Shown: positions 15,074 to 22,472 of the stretch, one piece after another
Numbering within the stretch: the first letter of the stretch is position 1
Layout: the number at the start of each line of letters is the position of its first letter
Assembly (NCBI GenBank): GCA_026984675.1
Contig: JALSRQ010000134.1
Location: 1-35,237, forward strand
DNA: 35,237 bases
Source: Thermaceae bacterium
GTDB lineage: Bacteria > Deinococcota > Deinococci > Deinococcales > Marinithermaceae
Direction: 5' to 3'
Translations under genes and position numbers: made by a program
The notes under the pieces: model-generated
Databases searched by the model: none
What the model was told of the DNA's origin: nothing
Seen by the model: only the letters and a program-made list of their open reading frames with translations

Positions 15074-16474
15074 GTGATCCTCGCCATCGACCAGGGCGGG
15101 CATGCGAGCCGGGCGATCGTCTTCGACGAGCGCGGGGAGGAGATCGCCCGGGCGGTGCGCGAGGTGCGGCCGACCCAGCCCGATCCCGAGCGGCTGGAGT
15201 ACTCCGCCCGCGCCCTCTGGCGCTCGGTGGCCGGGGCGGTGGAGGAGGCGCTGGGGCAGCTGGGGGGCCGGCGGCGCCGGGTGCGGGCCGTCGGCCTGGC
15301 CACCCAGCGTTCCAACGTGGCCTGCTGGGATCGGGAGACCGGCGAGCCCCTGGCCCCGGTGATCGGCTGGCAGGACCGGAGGGGCCAAGACCGGGTGGCG
15401 GCGCTCGCCCCCCACGCCGGGGAGATCCACCGGCGGACCGGCCTCTTCCTCTCGCCCCACTACGGGGCCTCCAAGCTCGCCTGGTGCCTGGAACACCTGC
15501 CCCGGGTGCGAAGCGCCTACCGCCAGAACCGGCTGGCCTACGGCCCCATGGCCGCCTGGCTGGTGCGCCGCCTGGTCGGTCGGGCGGCGGCCGACTGGGC
15601 CAACGCCCAGCGCACCCAGGTCTGGAGCCTGGCGACCCTCGACTGGGACCCCGAGCTCCTGGCCCTCTTCGGCCTGCCGGCCGAGCCCCTGCCGCCGGCG
15701 GTACCGGTGGTCGGGCGGTTCGGGCACCTGAAGGCGGGGCCGCCGCTGGCCGCGGTCACCGGCGACCAGCAGGCCGCCCTCTACGCCTACGGCGAGCTCG
15801 ACGGGGCCACCGCCTACGTCAACGCGGGGACCGGAGCGTTCGTCCTGCGGGCCACCGGGGAACGAAGGGTCCAGGCCCCCCGGCTGCTCACCAGCGTGCT
15901 GGAGGGCGAGCGGGACCCCCGGTTCAGCCTCGAGGGCACGGTGAACGGCGCCGGGGCGGGGCTTAGCTGGTTCGCCCGGGAAGAGGGGATCCCGGAAGAA
16001 GCGCTCTTCGCCCGCCTCCCAACCTGGCTGGCGGCCACCCCGCCGGGGCGGGTGCTCTTTTTAAACGGGGTGGGCGGGCTCGGCTCGCCCTTCTGGCGGG
16101 CCAACTTCCCAAGCCGCTTCCTCGGCCGGGGCAGCCTGGCCGAGCGGGCGGTGGCGGTGGTCGAGAGCGTGGTCTTCCTGATCCAGGCGAACCTCGAGGC
16201 CATGGCCGAGGTCCTCCCGCCCCCCCGACGGATCCGCCTCACCGGCGGGCTGGCCCGCCTCGACGGGCTGGCCGGCCGCCTGGCCGACCTGGCCGGGCTT
16301 CCGGTCGAGCGGCCGCCGGCGCTCGAGGCCACCGCCCGCGGGGTCGCCTACCTGGCCGGCGGCCGGCCCCAGGGCTTCGCCCGGGAACCCGAGCGGACCT
16401 TCGCCCCCCGGGAAAACCCCGCCCTCCGCGCGGCCTACCGCCGCTGGCGGGCGGCGATGCCGGAAGCGGGCTAG
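15074..16474 (+). CDS. FGGY-family carbohydrate kinase (glycerol-kinase-like)
   Basis: This 466-aa kinase would phosphorylate a sugar or polyol with ATP in the cytoplasm. The N-terminal phosphate motif is AIDQGGHASRAIVFDERG. The sugar-site region is VGLATQRSNVACWDRETGEPLAPVIGWQDRRG. GDQQAALYA, NAGTGAFVL and RLTGGLARLDGLAGRLADLAGLPVE are the later FGGY blocks. Glycerol kinase normally has DQGTTSSRAIVFD and QRET. Here the TT is GH, and the Glu after QR is Ser, while WQD and GDQ are kept, so a substrate other than glycerol is possible. The start is GTG; no ATG fits better. The stop overlaps the convergent 163-aa gene by 4 bp. Confidence 0.8.
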   Translation: MILAIDQGGHASRAIVFDERGEEIARAVREVRPTQPDPERLEYSARALWRSVAGAVEEALGQLGGRRRRVRAVGLATQRSNVACWDRETGEPLAPVIGWQDRRGQDRVAALAPHAGEIHRRTGLFLSPHYGASKLAWCLEHLPRVRSAYRQNRLAYGPMAAWLVRRLVGRAAADWANAQRTQVWSLATLDWDPELLALFGLPAEPLPPAVPVVGRFGHLKAGPPLAAVTGDQQAALYAYGELDGATAYVNAGTGAFVLRATGERRVQAPRLLTSVLEGERDPRFSLEGTVNGAGAGLSWFAREEGIPEEALFARLPTWLAATPPGRVLFLNGVGGLGSPFWRANFPSRFLGRGSLAERAVAVVESVVFLIQANLEAMAEVLPPPRRIRLTGGLARLDGLAGRLADLAGLPVERPPALEATARGVAYLAGGRPQGFAREPERTFAPRENPALRAAYRRWRAAMPEAG

Positions 16475-16962
16475 ACCCGGTAGGTCATCGCGAAGACGTC
16501 GGGGAAGGCGAAGAGGTAGCGGTCGCGCTCGGCCTCGGGGCTGTAGCCCAGGCTGGCGTAGCCGGCCGCCGCCAGCCCCTCGAGGACCTCCTCGGCCACC
16601 TTGCGGTCGACCTCGAGCCGGGAGGCGATGAACTGGAGGGCCTCCTCGCGAGGATCCTCGTCGCCCTCGCCGACGAACTCGGCGTACTCCTGGTCGAGCA
16701 TCCGCATCAGCGCCCGGAGCGAGACCGGCTTGGAGGTGAAGACCCAGCGGGGCCGCTCGCCGGGCAGGTGGTGGGCGTAGCCGGTCGCCTCCAGGGCGTC
16801 GGCCAGCTTCACCGCGTCGGCGTGGGCGAGCCCCACCCGGTTGACCAGAAAGGTGACCAGCGCGTCGCGCTCGCCCACCAGCCCCTGGGGAAAGCGCTCG
16901 GCCAGCTTCGCCGCCAGGGCCTCGAAGTCGCCGGCCTCGGCCAGCCTCTTGAGTTCCTCCAT
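16471..16962 (-). CDS. Unknown protein, third gene of a conserved-looking operon
   Basis: This 163-aa acidic, helical protein has no signal peptide or membrane segment. It reads as two winged-helix-like halves: LVTFLVNRVGLAHADAVKLADALEATGYAHHL..RWVF, then LQFIASRLEVDRKVAEEVLEGLAAAGYASLGY..RYLFAFP. I do not recognise the family. The start at 16962 has GGAGG 9 nt upstream. It lies 18 nt downstream of the 662-aa gene and has no promoter of its own visible, so it is almost certainly in the same transcript. Confidence 0.75.
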   Translation of the reverse strand: MEELKRLAEAGDFEALAAKLAERFPQGLVGERDALVTFLVNRVGLAHADAVKLADALEATGYAHHLPGERPRWVFTSKPVSLRALMRMLDQEYAEFVGEGDEDPREEALQFIASRLEVDRKVAEEVLEGLAAAGYASLGYSPEAERDRYLFAFPDVFAMTYRV

Positions 16963-16980
16963 GGCCTCGTCCCTCCTTCC

Positions 16981-18969
16981 CTAGGCTACGACCTCGACCA
17001 GCCCGAGGTCCCCCTCGCCGGGGTTCATCCGATCGGCGACCTCGAGCACCAACAGCCCGGCCTCGTTCACCGCGTTCCGGCCCACGAAGCCGGCCACCCG
17101 GGCGGCCTCCATGGCGTTCGCCCAGGCCTCCGGGGAGAGACCGGAGAGCCGGATCGCCCGCTCGACGTTCCGGGGCAGCACCCGGACCCGCCGCTCCTTG
17201 ACGTAGAGGGTTCCCACCCGACGGAGGGCCCGGAGCAGCCGCACCACCTGCGGGTTGACGGGGTTGCCGAAGCCCTCGGGGACCCCCGCGAGCGCCCGGT
17301 CCAGGAGCTCGCCGGCCTCGGTCTCGACCAGGTTGCCGTCGGGGAGACGGTCGATTAAGTGGCGGGCCTCGAGCTTCTCCAGCGCCCAGCGGATCCGCTC
17401 GCGGTCGAGCCGGTCCTCCAGCGCCCGGTAGAGCGCCTCCTCGGTCATGCCCCGGGCGGGGATCCGGTGGAAGACCATGAGCTCGTAGCGGGAGAGGTGG
17501 GGCAGCCGGCGAACGTGCTCGGCCAGGCGGGCGTAGAGGTAGCCCGAGGCGGTGGGCTCGCCGGTGCCCAGCAGGCCGGCCCGCCGGCCCTCCTCCACCC
17601 AGTCGAGGCCGGGGGCGCCCTCGGCGGTGCGGGTGAGGGTGATCGCCTTCACCGCCACCGAGGGCACGTCGCGGAGGTTCTGGGCCTGGTCGGCCCGCAC
17701 CGCCTCGCCCCAGGGGGTGAGCCGGTAGACCTCGCGGCCGCGGTCGTCCTCGCCGCTTTCAAGGAGCTGGAAGGACTCCAGGCTAAGGAGCGCCTCGCGA
17801 AGGTCGAAGTTCTCGTCGTACCAGCGGGCGAGGTCCTGGGCCTCGGCGAACCTCCGGGCGATCTCCCGGCGCTTTTGGGGCAGCTCGTCGAGCCGGCGGC
17901 CGTACTTCTCCAAAAGGGCCCGGTACTCCTTCACCTTGCGGTCGATCATCTCGCGGCGGAGCCGCTCGAAGGTCGGCACCTCCTCGGGGTTCTCGGCGGC
18001 GCGCTCCCAGAGCTCGGCGATCGTCGCCAGAACGGCGGCCTCCTCGGCCTCGAGGGCGAACGACCAGACCGCCTCGCGGCCGCCGCCGGTGTAGAGCCGG
18101 AGGGCCTCCAGCGCCCACTCGCCGGCGGGGAGCAGCTCGCCGGAGGGGCCCAGGTAGCCGAGCGCCTGCAGAGTGGCGCGCGCGGCCTCGTTGGCCTCCC
18201 CGCCGTCCAGGTAGTCGGCGAGGGCCCAGAGCAGGTCGCTGGTGAGCACGTCGCCGGGGCCGTAGCCCCCCTGGGCCAGGGCCCGTTTTACCGCCTGCCC
18301 CAGGGCGGTAAAGGCGTAGGCGTCGGAGGCGGGCACCGAGTAGGCCACCAGGCGCATGGCCTCGAGCAGGTGCTCCTGGTGGCGTCCGGTGGGAAGCTCG
18401 CTGGCCGGGGCCGGCCCGAGGGGGACCCGGCGAATCACCTCGGCGAGCTCGGCGGAGATCTCCAGGGCCGGCTCGGCGGCCCGGTAGAGCTCGAGCACCC
18501 GGCGGCCGGCGTCGGAGAGGACGGTGCCCTCGGTCTTCCGCTCCCGGTCGCGGACCCGCACCGCAAGCCCCCGTTCCATGAGCGGCCCCTCGGCGCGGGG
18601 GCCGACCCGGCCGGCGCGTTCGGCGGCCTTGAGCATGGCGATCACCTCGCTGCCGATCCAGCGCCAGCCCTCCTTCCAGGCCTCGGGCCGGTCGAGCCCG
18701 CGGCCGGCCAGCACCGTCCCCTCGCCGTCCTGCTCCTCCTTGAGGTCCGGTCCCTGACGGTAGAGCTCGCGGAGCAGAAGGGCCAGCTCGCGCCCGGCGT
18801 AGGTGGGCACCAGCCGCACCGGGGTGGGGTAGCGGACCAGGCCCATGGCCTCGAGCTCGCGGGCGGTGGCCTCGTCGACCTCCTCCAGCGGGGTGTAGGG
18901 CTTGCCCGCCTCCTCGTCGGCGAGCAGGCGTTCCAGGGCGATGGCGTGAAGTTTGGTGATGACCATCAT
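16981..18969 (-). CDS. Large unknown soluble protein (possibly DUF505-like)
   Basis: The product is 662 aa with no signal peptide or membrane span. It is almost entirely helical, with repeated short winged-helix-like units (EEALYRALEDRLDRERIRWALEKLEARHLIDRLPDGNLVETEAGELL; VSEGAHLTL-style beta wings such as RLTPWGEAVRA). A central basic helix pair (MIDRKVKEYRALLEKYGRRLDELPQKRREIARRFAEAQDLARWYDE) may be a coiled coil. It resembles what I remember of DUF505 proteins, but this needs a profile search. The start has two consecutive ATGs (18969 and 18966) after GGGAGGA; the second is better spaced. It sits between two other unknown genes in one operon. The repeated winged helices suggest a DNA- or protein-binding scaffold, as inference only. 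Confidence 0.75.
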   Translation of the reverse strand: MMVITKLHAIALERLLADEEAGKPYTPLEEVDEATARELEAMGLVRYPTPVRLVPTYAGRELALLLRELYRQGPDLKEEQDGEGTVLAGRGLDRPEAWKEGWRWIGSEVIAMLKAAERAGRVGPRAEGPLMERGLAVRVRDRERKTEGTVLSDAGRRVLELYRAAEPALEISAELAEVIRRVPLGPAPASELPTGRHQEHLLEAMRLVAYSVPASDAYAFTALGQAVKRALAQGGYGPGDVLTSDLLWALADYLDGGEANEAARATLQALGYLGPSGELLPAGEWALEALRLYTGGGREAVWSFALEAEEAAVLATIAELWERAAENPEEVPTFERLRREMIDRKVKEYRALLEKYGRRLDELPQKRREIARRFAEAQDLARWYDENFDLREALLSLESFQLLESGEDDRGREVYRLTPWGEAVRADQAQNLRDVPSVAVKAITLTRTAEGAPGLDWVEEGRRAGLLGTGEPTASGYLYARLAEHVRRLPHLSRYELMVFHRIPARGMTEEALYRALEDRLDRERIRWALEKLEARHLIDRLPDGNLVETEAGELLDRALAGVPEGFGNPVNPQVVRLLRALRRVGTLYVKERRVRVLPRNVERAIRLSGLSPEAWANAMEAARVAGFVGRNAVNEAGLLVLEVADRMNPGEGDLGLVEVVA

Positions 18970-18979
18970 CGTTCCTCCC

Positions 18980-19708
18980 TTAGTCGAGCGCGGCCAGGAG
19001 CTTGTCCACGTGCTCGGCCAGCGCCAGGTCGAAGAGCTTGACGGTGGGCAGCAGCCAGCTGGCCCGGTAGCGGTCGTCGCCGTCCTTGTTCTTGCCAAAG
19101 TAGGCGAGGGCGAACCGGCCCACCCCGGCGTGCTTTTTCAGGGTGTCCTGGGCCTCCCGGAGGGCCCGGCGCATCTTGGGCGGCAGGGCATCGAAGGGCA
19201 CCGCCCGGCCCGGCTGCCCCCGGCCCTGGACGAACTCGGTGGTGAGCCCCGACGAGGCGAACGCCTCCAGCAGCTTTCCGAAGCCCCGCTTTTTGAAGAA
19301 GGCGAGCAGGAGCTCGGCGGCCGGCAGGGTGAAGAGCGGGGTGGCGGAGCCGCGAGCGGGCTGGTAGGCGGCCCGCACCACCCCGCGGCGGTCCTCGAGG
19401 TCCACCCGGACCCGGATCCGGGCCCCTTTGGGCAGCTCGCGGACGACCTCGAGGACCTCCATGGCGGCGCCCCCCTCGGTGTAGCGGTCCCCCGCCTTGC
19501 GGCCCGCCGCCTGATCGGCGACGAAGACCGTCTCGACCCCCTCCCGGAGCCCGAAGATCAGGTCGAAGCCCCAGGCCTTGAGGCTCCGGAGGCCGACCTC
19601 GACCTCGTCGGGAATCGGGCCCCAGACCTCGCGAACGTAGGTGTGCCGGGCCTGCTGGTGCTTTTGGGCAAGTTCCTCGGCGGTGTGGCGGTGGGCACGG
19701 GGTTTCAT
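18980..19708 (-). CDS. Unknown protein, first gene of the operon
   Basis: The product is 242 aa. I chose the ATG at 19708 because it is preceded by GAGGAGGAGGA and reads MKPRAHRHTAEELAQKHQQARHTYVREVWGPIPDE. The longer frame to 19759 would overlap the promoter. The protein has alternating helices and strands (AWGFDLIFGLREGVETVFVADQAAG; ARIRVRVDLEDRRGVVRAAYQPA; ELLLAFFKKRGFGKLLEAFASSG; KLFDLALAEHVDKLLAALD) with no motif I can assign. It is followed after 10 nt by the 662-aa gene. A strong promoter and a strong ribosome binding site indicate high expression. Confidence 0.75.
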   Translation of the reverse strand: MKPRAHRHTAEELAQKHQQARHTYVREVWGPIPDEVEVGLRSLKAWGFDLIFGLREGVETVFVADQAAGRKAGDRYTEGGAAMEVLEVVRELPKGARIRVRVDLEDRRGVVRAAYQPARGSATPLFTLPAAELLLAFFKKRGFGKLLEAFASSGLTTEFVQGRGQPGRAVPFDALPPKMRRALREAQDTLKKHAGVGRFALAYFGKNKDGDDRYRASWLLPTVKLFDLALAEHVDKLLAALD

Positions 19709-19729
19709 TCCTCCTCCTCGCTGGGAAGG

Positions 19730-19759
19730 AGTGTAACCTTTTTTAGTTACGAATGTCAA
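19730..19759 (-). promoter_or_regulatory. Near-consensus housekeeping promoter of the unknown three-gene operon
   Basis: TTGACA (19754-19759) and TACACT (19730-19735) on the minus strand are separated by 18 nt. An A-tract lies inside the spacer. The expected transcript starts about 15 nt before the ribosome binding site. It is the best -35/-10 pair in the window. Confidence 0.75.
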
Positions 19760-19771
19760 GAAGGGTGAGCC

Positions 19772-20425
19772 TCAGACTATAAACCGGCCGGCGACCGCCG
19801 CCAGCCAGTCGGGGAGGGCCTCGAGGTCCGGCGCCACCCGGTCGGCCCCGGCGGCGGCCAGCGCCTCGGCCCGGCCCGCCCCCCAGGTCACCGCGTAGGC
19901 GGCGAGGCCGGCGGCCCGGGCGGCGGCCACGTCGTGCACGGTGTCCCCCACCATGGCCACGCCGGCGCCGCCGGCCCCGGCGACCGCCCTTCGCACCACC
20001 TCGGGGTCGGGCTTGGCGGGCATCCCCTCGTCGGTGCCCTGGACGTGGTCGAAAAACCCCAGGAGCCCCACCCGTTCGAGCAGGGTCTTGGCCGGGCCGC
20101 TCCGCTTGGTGGTGGCGACCGCCAGCCCGAACCCGGCGGCCCGGAGCTCGGCGAGGCGTTCGGGGACCCCGGGGTAGGGGCGGGTTCGGTGGCCGAGCCG
20201 GGCCAGGTAGTGGCGGCGGTAGGCGGCCGTCAGCTCCGCCACCGCCTCCGGGGGAGCCAGCCGGGCAAAGGTCTCGGCCAGGGGGAGCCCGATCCAGCTC
20301 CGGAGCCGGGCGTCGTCGGGCACCGGGAGGCCGGCCCCTGTGAGCACGAAGCGGAAGCTCGCCAGGATCTCTTCCAGCGAGTCGACCAGGGTGCCGTCGA
20401 GGTCGAAGACGACGACCGGCCTCAA
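19772..20425 (-). CDS. HAD-superfamily phosphatase (phosphoglycolate phosphatase/PpaX-like)
   Basis: This 217-aa cytoplasmic phosphohydrolase has the nucleophile motif VFDLDGTLVDS (D8, D10), motif II VATTK, the lysine of motif III in AKPDPEVV and motif IV MVGDTVHDV. An alpha-helical cap (SLEEILASFRFVLTGAGLPVPDDARL..) lies between motifs I and II. The natural substrate cannot be read from sequence; phosphoglycolate and pyrophosphate are typical for the subgroup. The start is TTG at 20425, which overlaps the cyclophilin stop as TTGA. No ATG or GTG is available near the start of the domain. Confidence 0.82.
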   Translation of the reverse strand: MRPVVVFDLDGTLVDSLEEILASFRFVLTGAGLPVPDDARLRSWIGLPLAETFARLAPPEAVAELTAAYRRHYLARLGHRTRPYPGVPERLAELRAAGFGLAVATTKRSGPAKTLLERVGLLGFFDHVQGTDEGMPAKPDPEVVRRAVAGAGGAGVAMVGDTVHDVAAARAAGLAAYAVTWGAGRAEALAAAGADRVAPDLEALPDWLAAVAGRFIV

Positions 20426-21003
20426 GGCTTGGGCTTCCGGAGGATGCGGACGGTCTGGATGCGATCCTCCTGGGTCAGCCGCCGGACCGCGTCCATCCCC
20501 TCGAGGACCCGTCCGAAGATCGTGTACCGACCGGTGAGGTGGGGGGCGGCGGCCAGGGTGATGAAGAACTGCGAGGAGTTGGAGTTGGGGTCCTGGGTGC
20601 GGGCCATCCCCACCCAGCCGGGGCCGTCGTAGGCGAGGCGCGGGTCGATCTCCAGGGGAAAGGCGTAGCCGGCGCTGCCGGTTCCGGTGCCGGTGGGGTC
20701 GCCGGTCTGGGCCACGAACCCGGGCACCACCCGGTGCCAGCGGAGGCCGTCGAAGAAACGGTGGAGGGCCAGGAAGACGAAGGAGTTGACGGTGATCGGG
20801 GCGCTCTCCTCCAGCAGGTCGAGGACGATCCGCCCCTTGGTGGTCTCGATCTCGGCCCGGTAGTCGTACTTCTGGGCGTCGATCACGGTCTCGGGCCGGT
20901 CGAAGTGCCGCACCGGCTCCTTGCTCAGGTAGGGCATCGCTTCCATCGTTCCCGCCTTTCCCAGGAGGGCCAGCGCCAAGAGGAGCAAAAGGAAGGGCCG
21001 CAC
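20422..21003 (-). CDS. Secreted cyclophilin-type peptidyl-prolyl isomerase
   Basis: This 193-aa cyclophilin-fold enzyme speeds cis-trans isomerisation of Xaa-Pro bonds. An N-terminal hydrophobic stretch (MRPFLLLLLALALLGKAGT) looks like a signal peptide, so it probably acts outside the cytoplasmic membrane. Core motifs are FFDGLRWHRVVPGFVAQTGDPTGTG, GMARTQDPNSNSSQFFITLAAAPHLTGRYTIFGRVLEGMD. These keep the catalytic Arg and Phe of the family. The start is GTG at 21003, with TAGGCT 6 nt upstream. It lies 14 nt downstream of dcd and overlaps the HAD gene. Confidence 0.88.
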   Translation of the reverse strand: MRPFLLLLLALALLGKAGTMEAMPYLSKEPVRHFDRPETVIDAQKYDYRAEIETTKGRIVLDLLEESAPITVNSFVFLALHRFFDGLRWHRVVPGFVAQTGDPTGTGTGSAGYAFPLEIDPRLAYDGPGWVGMARTQDPNSNSSQFFITLAAAPHLTGRYTIFGRVLEGMDAVRRLTQEDRIQTVRILRKPKP

Positions 21004-21009
21004 GGCCTA

Positions 21010-21015
21010 AGCCTA
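21010..21015 (-). promoter_or_regulatory. -10-like element before the cyclophilin gene
   Basis: TAGGCT lies 6 nt before the GTG at 21003, just after the dcd stop. It may give an additional leaderless transcript inside the operon. Confidence 0.4.
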
Positions 21016-21017
21016 CC

Positions 21018-21566
21018 CTAGACCCGGGGCAGGGTGACCCCGCGCTGGCCCTGGTACTTGCCCCGGCGGTCGGCGTAGGTGACCTCCGGGCGGTCACCCT
21101 CGAAGAAGACGATCTGAACGATCCCCTCCCCGGCGTAGACCTTGGCCGGCAGGGGGGTGGTGTTGGAGATCTCCAGGGTCACGTGCCCCTCCCAGCCGGG
21201 CTCCAGCGGGGTGACGTTGACCACGATGCCGCAGCGGGCGTAGGTCGACTTGCCGAGGGCGATGCCCAGCACGTTCTCGGGCATGCGGAGGTACTCGATC
21301 GAGCGGGTGAGGGCGAAGGAGTTGGGGGGGATCAGGACCTCGTCGGCCTCGATGGTGACGAAGGCCCGCTCGTCGAAGGCCTTGGGGTCCACCACCGCGC
21401 CGTAAACGTCGGTGAAGACCTTCCACTCGGGGGCGGCCCGGAGGTCGTAGCCGAAGGAGGAGAGGCCGTAGCTGATCACCCCCTTCCGGACCAGGCGCTC
21501 CTCGAACGGTTCGATCATGCCCTTTCGGGCCATCTCCCGGATCCAACGGTCGACCTTGATCCCCAT
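21018..21566 (-). CDS. dcd: dCTP deaminase
   Basis: This 182-aa enzyme deaminates dCTP to dUTP for thymidylate synthesis. Visible motifs are [52 protein letters not shown] (with the catalytic Glu and the substrate-binding Arg-Cys-Gly region) and [37 protein letters not shown] at the C-terminus. The length is typical. The start ATG at 21566 is preceded by TATAGT at 7 nt, so the mRNA is probably leaderless. The extra N-terminal open frame upstream overlaps the divergent gene and is not coding. Confidence 0.93.
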   Translation of the reverse strand: MGIKVDRWIREMARKGMIEPFEERLVRKGVISYGLSSFGYDLRAAPEWKVFTDVYGAVVDPKAFDERAFVTIEADEVLIPPNSFALTRSIEYLRMPENVLGIALGKSTYARCGIVVNVTPLEPGWEGHVTLEISNTTPLPAKVYAGEGIVQIVFFEGDRPEVTYADRRGKYQGQRGVTLPRV

Positions 21567-21573
21567 GCCCCGC

Positions 21574-21579
21574 ACTATA
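21574..21579 (-). promoter_or_regulatory. -10 element of the leaderless dcd promoter
   Basis: TATAGT lies 7 nt before the dcd ATG. It stands back to back with the plus-strand -10 at 21585-21590, only 5 bp apart. Confidence 0.6.
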
Positions 21580-21584
21580 CGCGG

Positions 21585-21590
21585 TAAGAT
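21585..21590 (+). promoter_or_regulatory. -10 element of the leaderless promoter for the zinc-ribbon gene
   Basis: TAAGAT lies 7 nt before the GTG at 21598. It fixes the start, since the in-frame ATG at 21589 would lie inside the hexamer. Confidence 0.55.
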
Positions 21591-21597
21591 GGGGGGC

Positions 21598-22320
21598 GTG
21601 GACGTTTCTGCCGCCCTCCAGGAGCTTTTCCAGCTACAAGAACGGGACCTTGAGCTCGACCGCCTGAGGGCGGAGATCGAACAACTCCCCCCCGAGCTGG
21701 CCGAGCTGCAGGCCAGCTGGGAGCAGAAGATCGACCAGCTCACCGAGCTCAAGGAACAGCTCAAGGCGGTGCGCCGGGACTACGAGAGGAACGACCTGGA
21801 GCTCAAGGACCTCACCCAAAAGAAGACCAAGGCCCAGGCCGAGCAGCTCCAGGCCGAGAGCGCCCGCGAGGCCACCCAGTTCGAAAACCGCATCCAGCAG
21901 CTCTCCACCCGGATCGACGAGCTGACCGAGCTCACCCTCCCCCTGATCGAGGAGATGGAGCGCCTCGAGGCCGCCATCGCCGCCCTGGAGGAGGAGCTCG
22001 CCGGCCTCAAGCCCGAGCTCGACCGGCTGGAGGAGGAGAACCGGGCCCGGGTCGAGGGCCTCGAGGCCCAGTACCAAACCCTCGCCGACGAGCGGGCCAA
22101 GATGGCGGCGGCGATCCCCGCCGCGGTGCTCCGGGAGTACGAGGCGATCCGCCGGGCCCGGCGGGGGATCGGGGTCACCCGGATGGTGCGGGTTGGCGAG
22201 GCCTTCCGCTGCGAGGCCTGCAGCGTGCAGCTCCCCACCCACGTGGCCCAGAAGGTCTACCAGGGCCAGCGGCTGATCCGCTGCCCTTCCTGCGGCCGGA
22301 TCCTGGCCCGGCCGGAATAG
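21598..22320 (+). CDS. Coiled-coil protein with C-terminal C4 zinc ribbon (CT398/CdsZ-like)
   Basis: The product is 240 aa. About residues 10-160 form a long coiled coil (heptad-rich [44 protein letters not shown] and onwards). The end carries a zinc ribbon with C205, C208, C229 and C232 ([19 protein letters not shown]). This architecture matches the bacterial C4-type zinc ribbon family known from Chlamydia CdsZ (CT398), whose general role is unclear; nucleic-acid or protein binding is plausible. I chose GTG at 21598 from the leaderless promoter. rpsA follows 152 nt downstream with its own promoter. Confidence 0.8.
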   Translation: MDVSAALQELFQLQERDLELDRLRAEIEQLPPELAELQASWEQKIDQLTELKEQLKAVRRDYERNDLELKDLTQKKTKAQAEQLQAESAREATQFENRIQQLSTRIDELTELTLPLIEEMERLEAAIAALEEELAGLKPELDRLEEENRARVEGLEAQYQTLADERAKMAAAIPAAVLREYEAIRRARRGIGVTRMVRVGEAFRCEACSVQLPTHVAQKVYQGQRLIRCPSCGRILARPE

Positions 22321-22324
22321 GGCC

Positions 22325-22354
22325 TTGGCAAGGCTCCGCCCCCTGTGATAAGCT
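22325..22354 (+). promoter_or_regulatory. rpsA promoter with extended -10
   Basis: TTGGCA (22325-22330) and TAAGCT (22349-22354) are 18 nt apart. TG-A precedes the -10, making it an extended element. The expected start of transcription near 22361 leaves a leader of about 110 nt, in contrast to the leaderless genes around it. Confidence 0.6.
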
Positions 22355-22414
22355 CTAAGAGTATGCCCGTTGGGCAGCTCGCCGCGAAAAACCGAGCCGC
22401 GTAGGCGGAGCAAG

Positions 22415-22442
22415 CAAGCGGGGGTCGCGCACCGCCCGCTTG
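22415..22442 (+). promoter_or_regulatory. Stable hairpin in the rpsA leader
   Basis: CAAGCGGG (22415-22422) pairs perfectly with CCCGCTTG (22435-22442). GGT/ACC extends the stem inward past one bulged G. It ends about 13 nt before the AAGGAGG ribosome binding site (22456-22462). It could be an autoregulatory site for S1, by analogy with ribosomal-protein leaders. Confidence 0.45.
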
Positions 22443-22472
22443 AATTTCGCGGCCCAAGGAGGATACAGGCGG

